Below are positions 1-7,177 of a stretch of 11,948 nt of DNA, piece by piece (position 1 is the stretch's first letter; each line of letters opens with the position of its first letter). The DNA is taken from the NCBI GenBank assembly GCA_949297205.1, contig CASFSH010000100.1:1-11948 (forward strand). Reading direction: 5' to 3'. This DNA comes from an uncultured Bacillota bacterium. GTDB lineage: Bacteria > Bacillota > Clostridia > UBA1381. Both the position numbers and the translations under genes were made by a program. The notes beneath the pieces are model-generated. The model was given only the letters and a program-made list of their open reading frames with translations, made no database searches and was not told the origin of the DNA.

Positions 1-234
1 GGAGTCTGTTTTAAAACGCACACGTCCGCCGCTTGTATGACTGTTTAACATTGCCACACTTTCACTTGTATCTTTTGCTGTTTTACGCGGTATTCTGATA
101 AATTCGGTTTCATTCTCAGGTTTGAATATTCCATAAAGTCTGAACGGACTTTCTTCAATATCGTATATTTTTATATTATCTTTTTGTATTTGCTGTGATT
201 GAAAGTTTTTGTCAATTTCGGATATACTTTTCAT
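1..234 (-). CDS. SGNH/GDSL hydrolase family protein, N-terminal part (cut by window edge)
   Basis: The first 78 codons of a leftward gene are present and the rest lies beyond position 1. The translation starts MKSISEIDKN and contains FRLYGIF (residues 31-37), then a TAGGRVRF-like stretch, SHTSGGRVRFKTDS (65-78). From memory this pattern is typical of the N-terminal beta-sandwich of clostridial SGNH/GDSL-type esterases, which precedes the catalytic GDSL domain; the catalytic residues themselves are not in view. The start is the ATG at 232-234, with an AAGGAGTGG Shine-Dalgarno about ten bases upstream and a near-consensus promoter at 274-302. The gene is divergent from tcdA. Family members act on ester bonds, often in carbohydrates, but the substrate here cannot be told. 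The assignment rests on the N-terminus only. Confidence 0.72.
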   Translation of the reverse strand, partial: MKSISEIDKNFQSQQIQKDNIKIYDIEESPFRLYGIFKPENETEFIRIPRKTAKDTSESVAMLNSHTSGGRVRFKTDS

Positions 235-273
235 TTTTTTATACCACTCCTTGAAAATTAAAAAATTTACATA

Positions 274-302
274 ATTATAGCATAGGAAAATTTCAAAGTC
301 AA
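274..302 (-). promoter_or_regulatory. Sigma-A promoter for the leftward SGNH hydrolase gene
   Basis: On the minus strand TTGACT (rc of 297-302) is followed after exactly 17 bases by TATAAT (rc of 274-279). A TGC immediately before the -10 box makes it an extended -10 element. The expected transcription start is near 267, giving a leader of about 33 bases before the ATG at 234. Only one base differs from the consensus hexamers. Confidence 0.85.
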
Positions 303-305
303 TGC

Positions 306-319
306 AATATATCTATATT
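306..319. promoter_or_regulatory. AT-rich dyad between divergent -35 boxes, possible operator
   Basis: AATATA-TC-TATATT is a perfect 6+6 inverted repeat with a two-base centre. It lies in the 29 bases separating the two divergent -35 boxes (303-331), where one bound regulator could act on both promoters. In DNA this AT-rich such a dyad can arise by chance or simply serve as an UP element, so the regulatory reading is inference. Confidence 0.25.
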
Positions 320-331
320 TTGTTAAATAAT

Positions 332-360
332 TTGACAAAATAAAGATGAAAAGGTATAAT
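332..360 (+). promoter_or_regulatory. Consensus sigma-A promoter for tcdA-phosphofructokinase
   Basis: TTGACA (332-337), a 17-base spacer and TATAAT (355-360) match the housekeeping sigma-A consensus at all twelve positions. Transcription should begin near 367, about 25 bases before the tcdA start codon, leaving room only for the Shine-Dalgarno sequence. Such a perfect promoter suggests strong constitutive expression unless repressed. Confidence 0.9.
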
Positions 361-391
361 ATAGATACAATAAAGAATAAAAGGTGATTTA

Positions 392-1096
392 ATGTCGGAA
401 TTTATAAGAACCGAAATGTTAATAGGAAAAGAGGCACTTGAAAAATTCAGAAAATCATCGGTTGCAATTTTCGGAATCGGAGGAGTGGGATCATATGTAT
501 GTGAAGCGGCGGCACGCAGCGGCATAGGCAGCATAACTTTGATAGATAACGATGTTGTGTCCGAATCGAATATTAACAGGCAGCTTATTGCACTTCATTC
601 AACTATAGGGTGTTATAAAACAGAAGCTGCAAAAAGACGAATAGAGGATATAAATCCTGAATGTCAGGTTAAGGCGGTTAACGCTTTTTATTCTTATGAA
701 AATGCACAAATAATAAATTTTTCGGAATATGACTATATTATAGATGCCATAGATACCGTAACATCAAAGCTGTGTCTTATAGAAAATGCATATAAAGTTG
801 GTATTCCGATAATCAGTTCAATGGGAACAGGAAATAAGTTAGACCCAATGCGTTTTAGAATATCAGATATATCAAAGACATCTGTATGCCCTCTTGCACG
901 TGTAATGCGCAGGGAATTAAAAAACAGGGGAATAACAAAATTAAAGGTTTTGTGGTCTGATGAAGTTCCGAAGAAACCGTTGTTTGAAGGTGAAATAAAT
1001 TCATCACGAAGGCAGACGCCGGCAAGTGTTGCATTTGTTCCGTCCGTTGCGGGACTGCTGATTGCAAAAGAAATGATAACGGATTTGATAAAATAA
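392..1096 (+). CDS. tcdA: tRNA threonylcarbamoyladenosine dehydratase TcdA (ThiF/E1-like)
   Basis: TcdA uses ATP to dehydrate t6A at position 37 of ANN-decoding tRNAs, giving cyclic t6A; it is cytoplasmic. The 234-residue product carries the E1-like Rossmann motif GIGGVGS (28-34), the acidic/Asn-Arg cluster D52, N60 and R63 that binds the nucleotide, DAIDTVTSK (118-126), and the TcdA-specific segments SSMGTGNKLDP (142-152) and TSVCPLARVMRRELK (163-177). It is about 30 residues shorter than the E. coli protein and lacks that protein's C-terminal extension. The ATG at 392 is preceded by AAGGTGA and the consensus promoter at 332-360. The phosphofructokinase gene starts 21 bases after its stop, so the two are probably one transcript. 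ThiF or MoeB relatives are less likely given the TcdA-specific segments. Confidence 0.93.
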   Translation: MSEFIRTEMLIGKEALEKFRKSSVAIFGIGGVGSYVCEAAARSGIGSITLIDNDVVSESNINRQLIALHSTIGCYKTEAAKRRIEDINPECQVKAVNAFYSYENAQIINFSEYDYIIDAIDTVTSKLCLIENAYKVGIPIISSMGTGNKLDPMRFRISDISKTSVCPLARVMRRELKNRGITKLKVLWSDEVPKKPLFEGEINSSRRQTPASVAFVPSVAGLLIAKEMITDLIK

Positions 1097-1117
1097 TTTT
1101 ACGAAAGGATTTCAAAA

Positions 1118-2332
1118 ATGGAAAATTTAATAGTCGGACAGTCAGGAGGACCTACGGTTGCAATCAACTCTTCTTTGGCAGGAGTTGTAAAAAAAGCAAT
1201 AGAATCTGAAAAAATAGAAAAAATATTCGGTATGATAAACGGAATAGACGGATTTATAAAAGAAGAAATCGTAGACTTATCGCGTTTTAAGTCACAAGAA
1301 CGCCTGAATCTTTTAAAGCAGACCCCGTCATCGTTTTTGGGCTCATGCCGAAGAAAGTTGCCCGATATTGAAGAAAATGAAGAAATTTACAAAAATATTT
1401 TTAATTTGTTTAAAAAATATAATATAGGTTATTTTGTTTATATCGGCGGAAACGATTCAATGGATACGGTAAAAAAACTTTCGCTGTATGCAAAAGAAAA
1501 AAACTTAGATGTAAAAATTGCAGGTATTCCGAAAACAATAGATAATGATTTAGCTCTTACCGATCATACTCCGGGATACGGCTCTGCCGCAAAATTTGTG
1601 GCAAATTCAATAAGACAGCTTGCAATGGATACCTCTGTGTATAATATGAAGTCAATTGTTGTTACCGAAATAATGGGACGAAATGCCGGTTGGCTTACTG
1701 CAAGTGCAGCATTGGCAAATTGCGATAAAATAACACCTGTTGATATTATTTTACTTCCTGAAGTTGTTTTTGATAAAGATAAGTTTATTGATAGGGTAAA
1801 AGAGGTTATAAAAACAAAGAATTCAAGTATTATTGCCGTATCTGAGGGGATAAAGGATAAGAACGGTAAATATATAGGAGAATCGGCAGCCGCTCTTATG
1901 GAGGACGGATTCAGTCATGCTGCATTGGGCGGAGTCGGAAAAATTATAGAGCACATAATAAAAGAAAACATTTCAATAAAGACAAGAAGTATAGAATTCA
2001 GCACAATGCAAAGATGTTCTGCACAGAATATTTCTCTTTGTGATTATGAAGAAGCATTTAAGGTGGGTTTTGAGGGAACAGAGTATATGCTTGACGGAAA
2101 TACGGGCTTTATGGCAGGTTTTTCAAGAATATCGGATAATCCATACAGAATAAAAACGATATTTGAGGATGTATGCAAGATTGCAAATATTGAAAAACTC
2201 GTTCCCGACTTCATGATAGGAGAGGACGGAATGAGCGTTACAGATAAATTTATTGAATACGGACGTCCTTTAATTGAAGGAGAACCGGATTTGATTTATA
2301 AAGAAGGAATAATAGATTTTGAAATTCGATAA
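1118..2332 (+). CDS. pfp: 6-phosphofructokinase, probably pyrophosphate-dependent
   Basis: The enzyme phosphorylates fructose 6-phosphate to fructose 1,6-bisphosphate in glycolysis. The 404-residue protein has the N-terminal phosphate-binding GQSGGPT (7-13), GGNDS (110-114), PKTIDND (138-144) with the likely catalytic base D142, TPGYGSAAK (151-159) and MGRNAGW (186-192). Known from the family: ATP-using enzymes have Gly at the positions here filled by D113 and K139, while pyrophosphate-using enzymes have Asp and Lys. PPi as phosphoryl donor, and a reversible reaction, is therefore the best prediction. The length (about 400 rather than 320 residues) also fits the PPi group. AAAGGA stands nine bases before the ATG. 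It is the second gene after tcdA, and a strong terminator follows its stop within ten bases. Donor use is inferred, not shown. Confidence 0.92.
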   Translation: MENLIVGQSGGPTVAINSSLAGVVKKAIESEKIEKIFGMINGIDGFIKEEIVDLSRFKSQERLNLLKQTPSSFLGSCRRKLPDIEENEEIYKNIFNLFKKYNIGYFVYIGGNDSMDTVKKLSLYAKEKNLDVKIAGIPKTIDNDLALTDHTPGYGSAAKFVANSIRQLAMDTSVYNMKSIVVTEIMGRNAGWLTASAALANCDKITPVDIILLPEVVFDKDKFIDRVKEVIKTKNSSIIAVSEGIKDKNGKYIGESAAALMEDGFSHAALGGVGKIIEHIIKENISIKTRSIEFSTMQRCSAQNISLCDYEEAFKVGFEGTEYMLDGNTGFMAGFSRISDNPYRIKTIFEDVCKIANIEKLVPDFMIGEDGMSVTDKFIEYGRPLIEGEPDLIYKEGIIDFEIR

Positions 2333-2339
2333 AAAATAC

Positions 2340-2389
2340 GGACTGCCGCAAAAATCAGAGAGACTGCGGCAGTCCCTTTATATTTTTGT
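2340..2389. terminator. Bidirectional intrinsic terminator between convergent operons
   Basis: A perfect 11-bp stem pairs GGACTGCCGCA (2340-2350) with TGCGGCAGTCC (2365-2375) around a 14-base loop. On the plus strand it is followed by CTTTATATTTTT, and on the minus strand by GTATTTTTTAT. It lies 7 bases after the phosphofructokinase stop and 2 bases after the HAD phosphatase stop, so it can end both transcripts. Confidence 0.93.
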
Positions 2390-2950
2390 GTATTGGCGGA
2401 TTTTATTACCTTTCACAATGTATGATTTTTTTGCTAATTTCATCATGGGTAAATCATTCAAAGAATCGGAATAAAAGTTATCTATAACAGCATCCGGAAA
2501 AAATTTTTTAAAAAGACTGACTTTGTTTTCTCCGTAGCAAAGATATTTGATTTTGTAATTGTCAAAATCAATTGATGATGCCAAAAGATGTTTTATACCC
2601 AGTCTTTTACAGATTTCTTCAAGAATTATATTGCATGAGGCGGAAATTATAATGTCGTCGGGCTGTTTTATTTTCAGGTAAAAATCCTTTATTTTATGCT
2701 GATGTTTGTCCCAAAACTCATTTATAATTGTTTCGGGAGATTTAAGACAGGATAAAAATTTCCCCATATACTGCTCACCCTTTAGAACCAGTTCTTCCGG
2801 GGTTATGCGGCACATTTTGTATTTAATAAGTACAATCATAACAGGGAAAATATACTTTATTACTTTTTTATTTTTTCCGGCACAAAACAGAAAGAAATCA
2901 AGACTGCTTTCGCCGTTATAAATTGTGTTGTCAAAATCGTAAACATTCAT
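2378..2950 (-). CDS. HAD-IB family phosphatase (phosphoserine-phosphatase-like fold)
   Basis: A 190-residue haloacid dehalogenase-superfamily phosphatase. All four motifs are visible: DFDNT (5-9, nucleophile D5 and general acid D7), a hydrophobic strand ending in S103 (IISAS, 101-105), K143, and SDSLNDLPM (161-169) with metal-binding D162 and D166. The cap region holds a strongly hydrophobic stretch around 30-44 (VIKYIFPVMIVLIKY), which resembles membrane-seated HAD-IB enzymes such as phosphatidylglycerophosphatase C. The substrate is otherwise open; a phosphoserine or other phosphomonoester phosphatase is equally possible. It is the last gene of the leftward series, 23 bases after azlD and ending at the shared terminator. 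AAAGGAATGAG precedes the ATG at a rather long spacing of about 13 bases. Confidence 0.82.
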   Translation of the reverse strand: MNVYDFDNTIYNGESSLDFFLFCAGKNKKVIKYIFPVMIVLIKYKMCRITPEELVLKGEQYMGKFLSCLKSPETIINEFWDKHQHKIKDFYLKIKQPDDIIISASCNIILEEICKRLGIKHLLASSIDFDNYKIKYLCYGENKVSLFKKFFPDAVIDNFYSDSLNDLPMMKLAKKSYIVKGNKIRQYTKI

Positions 2951-2973
2951 GGAAAAATCTCATTCCTTTATAA

Positions 2974-3309
2974 TTATATAGGTAAAAAACGTATTAAAAT
3001 CATGTAAGCTGCGGTTGCACCGCAAATGCTTAAAAGAACGTTTTTTCGCCATAGATGAAGGGCAACTGTAATTAATGCCGCCAATATTTCGGGGAGTCCG
3101 TGATTACCCGAAATAAAGGAAACATTTTTAAAACAATATACAACCAAAAGTCCCATCATGGCAGGGGGTAAAACTTTTCCCAGATAGTCTATTATTTTAG
3201 GGTATTTTTTGCCGTCAGGGAACAGGAGAAAGGGGATAAATCTTGTGGCCATAGTCCCCAGGGCTATAACAAGTATTATAAAAAATGTCTGTAAATTGGT
3301 AAGATGCAT
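2974..3309 (-). CDS. azlD: AzlD family branched-chain amino acid transport subunit
   Basis: A small membrane protein of 111 residues with about four hydrophobic segments (roughly 8-28, 47-62, 73-87 and 90-109). The family motif TRFIPFLLF (22-30) and LPPAMMGLLVVYC (47-59) identify AzlD/BrnE, the small subunit that works with AzlC/BrnF in exporting branched-chain amino acids across the cytoplasmic membrane. It begins 14 bases after the azlC stop, and the AAAGGA Shine-Dalgarno partly overlaps that stop codon (TAAAGGA), so the two are almost certainly co-translated. No dedicated regulator, such as an Lrp-type gene, is next to the pair. Confidence 0.93.
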   Translation of the reverse strand: MHLTNLQTFFIILVIALGTMATRFIPFLLFPDGKKYPKIIDYLGKVLPPAMMGLLVVYCFKNVSFISGNHGLPEILAALITVALHLWRKNVLLSICGATAAYMILIRFLPI

Positions 3310-3323
3310 GGTTTATCGGTCCT

Positions 3324-4055
3324 TTATTTTAAATGTTCTGAAGTGCGGGGATGTGAAGAGTATTTTTTGTCAGCAAAATTTTTAATCAAAAGTATTGCCA
3401 TAATAAGTACCATTGCAGGTATAACAAAGTTATCGGCGTTAAACAGCAGCAATGCCGCTGCGGCAGATATAAAGCCTATCGCACCGGGAAAGATTTTGTC
3501 TTTGCTTTTTATCTGTTCAATAAATAAAACAATAAATAAAGCGGTAAGGGCAAAATCAAGTCCGTTTGTGTCAAAGCTGATAAATTTTCCCGCAATTGAA
3601 CCTATAAGAGTTCCTGTTATCCAGTACAGATAATCAAGAAGTGAAACCGCAAAGTAAAAATATTTTCTGTTTATATTATCAGGAACATTTACGCTTGATT
3701 CAATAGAAAAGGTTTCATCACATAATGTAAAAATCAGAAAGTATTTTATTTTTCCCAAACCTTTAAATTTGTTAAGCATTGATATACCGTAAAATAAATG
3801 TCTTGCATTTACCATAAGGCTTAATAAAAATGCCTGAATAGGATTAAAAGCCGTTGTAAGAAGGGTAATCGCAACAAACTGCATACTTCCGCAGAATGCC
3901 ATAATACTCATTAATACCGACCATAGCGTCCCATATCCTTTGACTTCCATTAAAACTCCGTATGCCATTCCAAGTACTAAAAATCCTGTAAGAATGGGAA
4001 CGGTGTTGGGAAAAGCTGCACGAAAAGCTTTTTTTATTTCTGTTTTTTTATTCAT
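3324..4055 (-). CDS. azlC: AzlC family branched-chain amino acid exporter permease
   Basis: A 243-residue polytopic membrane protein. Conserved AzlC/BrnF features are the N-terminal FPNTVPILTGF (15-25), FCGSMQF (54-60), NARHLFYGIS (83-92) and the DETF motif (113-116). Hydrophobic segments lie at about 18-36, 44-68, 72-82, 134-157, 166-180, 191-206 and 209-226. The C-terminus is short and charged (KKYSSHPRTSEHLK). With AzlD it forms an exporter that in characterised relatives moves leucine, isoleucine, valine, methionine or azaleucine; the actual substrate here is not shown. It starts 14 bases after the Nudix gene stop with AAGGAAA overlapping the end of that gene, so the three are likely one transcript. 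Confidence 0.93.
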   Translation of the reverse strand: MNKKTEIKKAFRAAFPNTVPILTGFLVLGMAYGVLMEVKGYGTLWSVLMSIMAFCGSMQFVAITLLTTAFNPIQAFLLSLMVNARHLFYGISMLNKFKGLGKIKYFLIFTLCDETFSIESSVNVPDNINRKYFYFAVSLLDYLYWITGTLIGSIAGKFISFDTNGLDFALTALFIVLFIEQIKSKDKIFPGAIGFISAAAALLLFNADNFVIPAMVLIMAILLIKNFADKKYSSHPRTSEHLK

Positions 4056-4069
4056 CTTCTGTTTCCTTC

Positions 4070-4627
4070 TTATCTGAATAATTTATCTATATTGTCCCCG
4101 AGCATTTCAAGTTCTTCCAAGACAATACAATGAGGTATTTCGTTTTTTCTAACCTTTTCAATGCACTCATAATATTCTATCCACATAATTGATTCAATTT
4201 CTTCTTTTTGAAATGTTATTTTATCAGCATCAATATCGCGTTTTAACAGATATACATTGCTTATTTGATTATCTATAAAGATTTTTTCGTGAAATTTGTT
4301 TTTGTAAAGAAAACGTCTTTGACCGCAATAAATCAGTTCGGATTTTTTTGCGTTTATTCCCAGTTCTTCCTGCAATTCTCTTAGAGCGGAATCAATAAAA
4401 TCACTTCCTGCCGGAATATGACCGGCACTTGAAATATCATAACATCCCGGATTTGAGTCTTTGTTTCTGCTTCTTTTTTGAAGTAAAATCTGTATATTTG
4501 AATTGTGTTTTCTGCATATCCATACATGAGATGTTCTGTGTAGTATTCCTTTTTCATGAGCAGTTGTTCTTTCTGTAATTTTTCCGGTAGGTTCACCGTG
4601 TTCGTCCAAAATATCAAGATATTCCAT
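4070..4627 (-). CDS. Nudix hydrolase, IPP-isomerase-like subgroup
   Basis: This 185-residue protein opens with EYLDILDEHGEPTG, the signature start of Nudix proteins resembling isopentenyl-diphosphate isomerase (YfcD-like). The Nudix box runs from G69 to I91 and ends in RELQEELG (83-90), giving the metal-binding R83-E84-x-x-E87-E88. The usual Glu six residues after the first Gly is Ser (S75), a tolerated change because the catalytic metal ligands are in the REx2EE part. I chose the ATG at 4625-4627 because GGAGG lies four bases upstream and the protein then begins at the family N-terminus. An in-frame ATG at 4676-4678 would add 17 residues, but it sits inside a hairpin and has no ribosome site. 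It probably hydrolyses a nucleoside diphosphate derivative; the substrate is unknown. It sits between mnmA and azlC. Confidence 0.88.
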   Translation of the reverse strand: MEYLDILDEHGEPTGKITERTTAHEKGILHRTSHVWICRKHNSNIQILLQKRSRNKDSNPGCYDISSAGHIPAGSDFIDSALRELQEELGINAKKSELIYCGQRRFLYKNKFHEKIFIDNQISNVYLLKRDIDADKITFQKEEIESIMWIEYYECIEKVRKNEIPHCIVLEELEMLGDNIDKLFR

Positions 4628-4654
4628 TTTTCCTCCAAAAATTATGCAAACAGC

Positions 4655-4691
4655 AAATATCTGCCATAAATTTAACATACGGCAGATATTT
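4655..4691 (-). promoter_or_regulatory. Perfect 11-bp hairpin between mnmA and the Nudix gene
   Basis: AAATATCTGCC (4655-4665) and GGCAGATATTT (4681-4691) pair perfectly around a 15-base loop. The hairpin begins 4 bases after the mnmA stop and ends about 18 bases before the Nudix Shine-Dalgarno. In the leftward transcript the sequence after the stem (GCTGTTTGCATAATTTTT) has no immediate U-run. It may therefore be a weak or partial terminator, an RNA-processing or stability element, or a protein-binding dyad, rather than a clean terminator. Confidence 0.6.
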
Positions 4692-4695
4692 ATTA

Positions 4696-5781
4696 TTATT
4701 TTAATATTTTATTAATCGTTCCTCCGCCGACAATTATATCATTGTCATATAAAACAGCAGCCTGTCCGCAGGTTACGGCGCGCTGTGGCTTGTCAAATTC
4801 AATTTTTATTCTGTTGTCGTCAAGCTGTGTTACGGTAGCGTCCTCCTCTTTCTGGCTGTAACGGACTTTTGCCTTGCACCGCATTGGTTTTTCAATACTT
4901 TCAACTGAAATAAGATTAATATTATCGGCAATCAGGGTTGTAGTAAATAAATCTTCGTTATCTCCTAAGATTACCTCATTTTTTTCTGTGTCTATTGCGC
5001 ATACATAGGCAGGTTTCGGGAGTGCAAGCCCAAGACCTTTTCTCTGACCTATGGTATAACGTATTATACCTTTGTGCCTGCCCATAACATTTCCGTTTTT
5101 ATCCACAAAGTTTCCCGCAGGATATTTTTTCCCTGTGTAATTTTCGATAAATTCTGCATATTTTCCGTTTTGTACAAAGCATATATCCTGGCTGTCATGC
5201 TTTTTTGCATTTATAAAATTCATTTTTTGCGCAATTTCTCTCACTTCGCTTTTTTTCATATCCCCCAGAGGGAAAAGTGTATGTGCAAGCTGTTCCTGTG
5301 TAAGGGAATATAATACATAGCCCTGATCCTTTGTATCATCGGCAGCTTTTTTTAAAAGATACCGTCCCAAATTATTATCATATTCTATACGTGCATAGTG
5401 TCCTGTTACAACATAGTCAAAATCCAGCTCTTTTACTCTCTGAAACAGTTTTTGGAATTTAAGATGCCTGTTACATTCAATGCATGGGTTTGGGGTTCTG
5501 CCATGTTCATAATCACTTATAAATTTATCTATAACACATTCTTTGAATTTTTCGGAAAAATTAAAAACATAGTGGGGAATATCAAGAATGCCGGCAACAT
5601 TCTTTGCGTCCTCCACATCCTCAAGGGAACAGCAGGAGTGTTCCTTTGAAATGCCGGTATCTTCGTTGTCAAACAATTTCATTGTTGCACCGATACATTC
5701 ATATCCTTTGGTTTTCATAATATATGCGGCAACACTTGAATCTACGCCGCCGCTCATGGCAATAATTGCCTTTTTACTCAT
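4696..5781 (-). CDS. mnmA: tRNA-specific 2-thiouridylase MnmA
   Basis: MnmA adenylates U34 of Lys, Glu and Gln tRNAs with ATP and inserts sulfur, giving s2U34. The 361-residue protein has the PP-loop SGGVDSS (10-16), GATMKLF (31-37), TPNPCIECN (96-104) with the predicted nucleophile C103, VTGHYAR (125-131), KDQGYVLYSL (151-160), DSQDICFV (196-203) with the partner C201, and YTIGQRKGLG (242-251), followed by the C-terminal beta-barrel. The length is normal. Extra cysteines at 50, 51 and 100 give a CxxC at the active site. The usual KDQSY/T loop has Gly154 in place of Ser or Thr. AAGGGAG lies about eight bases before the ATG, and the rimO stop is 33 bases upstream, so rimO and mnmA are probably one transcript. 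No cysteine desulfurase gene is adjacent. Confidence 0.96.
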   Translation of the reverse strand: MSKKAIIAMSGGVDSSVAAYIMKTKGYECIGATMKLFDNEDTGISKEHSCCSLEDVEDAKNVAGILDIPHYVFNFSEKFKECVIDKFISDYEHGRTPNPCIECNRHLKFQKLFQRVKELDFDYVVTGHYARIEYDNNLGRYLLKKAADDTKDQGYVLYSLTQEQLAHTLFPLGDMKKSEVREIAQKMNFINAKKHDSQDICFVQNGKYAEFIENYTGKKYPAGNFVDKNGNVMGRHKGIIRYTIGQRKGLGLALPKPAYVCAIDTEKNEVILGDNEDLFTTTLIADNINLISVESIEKPMRCKAKVRYSQKEEDATVTQLDDNRIKIEFDKPQRAVTCGQAAVLYDNDIIVGGGTINKILK

Positions 5782-5814
5782 GTTTATGCTCCCTTCAAAA
5801 TGTTTATGTTACGT

Positions 5815-7143
5815 TTAATCCACTTGCTTTCCTGTCAAATCATATTCATCTGCATCAAGTATTTCAACATTTACAATATCACCTGAGTCTACTTCATCAC
5901 TTGCGGCAAAATATACGGTGGAATCAACACCTATGCTGTCACCGCGGCTTCTTCCAAAGAACATATAATTTTCTTCGTCATAGCCTTCAACAAGGACATC
6001 AAGTGTTTGTCCTATTTTTGATTTGTTTATTTCAAGAGATATTTGTTGCTGTAAACTCATAAGTCTGTCTAATCTTTCCTGTTTTATATTTTCAGGAATC
6101 TGATCTTCAAATTCGGCGGCGGCGGTATCTTCTTCCCGGGAATATGCAAATACGCCCATTCTGTCAAATTTTATATATTTAATAAAATCATAGAGCTCTT
6201 CGAATTCTTCCTCTGTTTCTCCGGGAAAACCTACAATTATAGAGGTTCGTATTACAGAATCGGGCATAGCCGTTCTGATTTTTTGTATTGTTTCTTCGAT
6301 TTCCGCTCTGTTTGTGCGCCGTGCCATACGTCTTAGTATTCTGTCGTTTATATGCTGTATGGGCATATCAATATAATTACAAATTTTTTCATACTTTGCC
6401 ATAGTTTCAATCAATTCGTCTGTTACAGCTTCAGTATAGTAATAGTGTACTCTTATCCACTCTATGCCGTTAATTGTAACAAGCTTTTCCAGAAGATCGC
6501 AAAGAGCGTATTTTCCATATATGTCTTTTCCGTATCTTGTGGTATCCTGTGCAATTAAGATAAGCTCCTTTACACCGGCATGGGCAAGTTTTACCGCTTC
6601 GTTATATATATCTTCAATTTTTCTGCTTCGAAATTTTCCCCTTATTTTGGGAATGGCACAGTAGGTACAATTATTATCACAGCCATCTGCAATTTTCAGA
6701 TATGCGGTATAATATGGAGTAGACAACAAACGGGGAAGATCTTCGTCGGGAGTATAATCTTTGTGACCGAATAAGGCAGGTTTTTCTCCCTTAAAGCAAT
6801 CGTCAATAACTTCTGCTATTTTGTGATAGTCACCTGTACCGACAATGGCATCTGCTTCAGGCATTTCTTTTAAAAGCTCTTTGTTGTATCTTTCAGCAAG
6901 ACAGCCTGACGCAATCAGTACTTTGCATCTGCCCTTTTTATATTCTGCCATTTCAAGAATGGATTCAATGGATTCGGTTTTTGCGGATTCGATAAAACCG
7001 CAGGTGTTAACAATAATTACATCGGCATTTTCGGGATCGGATACTATTTTATGCCCTTTGTCTTTTAAGATTCCAAGCATGGTTTCCGCATCGGTCTGAT
7101 TTTTTGCGCATCCCAAAGATACCATTCCTATATTATATCCCAT
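5815..7143 (-). CDS. rimO: Ribosomal protein S12 methylthiotransferase RimO
   Basis: RimO is a radical SAM enzyme with two iron-sulfur clusters that adds a methylthio group to the conserved aspartate (Asp89 in E. coli) of ribosomal protein S12. The 442 residues comprise an N-terminal methylthiotransferase domain with cluster cysteines C12 (SLGCAKN), C48 (NTCGFI) and C81 (SGCLAERY), a radical SAM core with C155, C159 and C162 (CDNNCTYC), and a C-terminal TRAM domain from about 374. NTCGFIESAKTESIES and the AYSREEDTAAA segment (333-343) favour RimO over the tRNA enzymes MiaB and MtaB. The ATG has AAAGGA upstream. recX ends 48 bases before it, and a plausible sigma-A promoter overlaps the recX 3' end, so rimO may be expressed both by read-through and independently. 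Confidence 0.95.
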   Translation of the reverse strand: MGYNIGMVSLGCAKNQTDAETMLGILKDKGHKIVSDPENADVIIVNTCGFIESAKTESIESILEMAEYKKGRCKVLIASGCLAERYNKELLKEMPEADAIVGTGDYHKIAEVIDDCFKGEKPALFGHKDYTPDEDLPRLLSTPYYTAYLKIADGCDNNCTYCAIPKIRGKFRSRKIEDIYNEAVKLAHAGVKELILIAQDTTRYGKDIYGKYALCDLLEKLVTINGIEWIRVHYYYTEAVTDELIETMAKYEKICNYIDMPIQHINDRILRRMARRTNRAEIEETIQKIRTAMPDSVIRTSIIVGFPGETEEEFEELYDFIKYIKFDRMGVFAYSREEDTAAAEFEDQIPENIKQERLDRLMSLQQQISLEINKSKIGQTLDVLVEGYDEENYMFFGRSRGDSIGVDSTVYFAASDEVDSGDIVNVEILDADEYDLTGKQVD

Positions 7144-7177
7144 TTTTTATTTCCTTTCAGATAATCGTAAAAGTTTT

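Noticed and set aside
313..534. Minus-strand 73-codon frame across the divergent promoters and the start of tcdA
   Set aside because: It overlaps both the consensus promoter and the tcdA coding region, has no convincing ribosome site, and its sequence resembles no protein pattern I know.
4628..4678. Seventeen-residue N-terminal extension of the Nudix protein
   Set aside because: The upstream ATG lies in the loop of the 4655-4691 hairpin without a ribosome site, whereas the ATG at 4627 has GGAGG and begins at the family's normal N-terminus.
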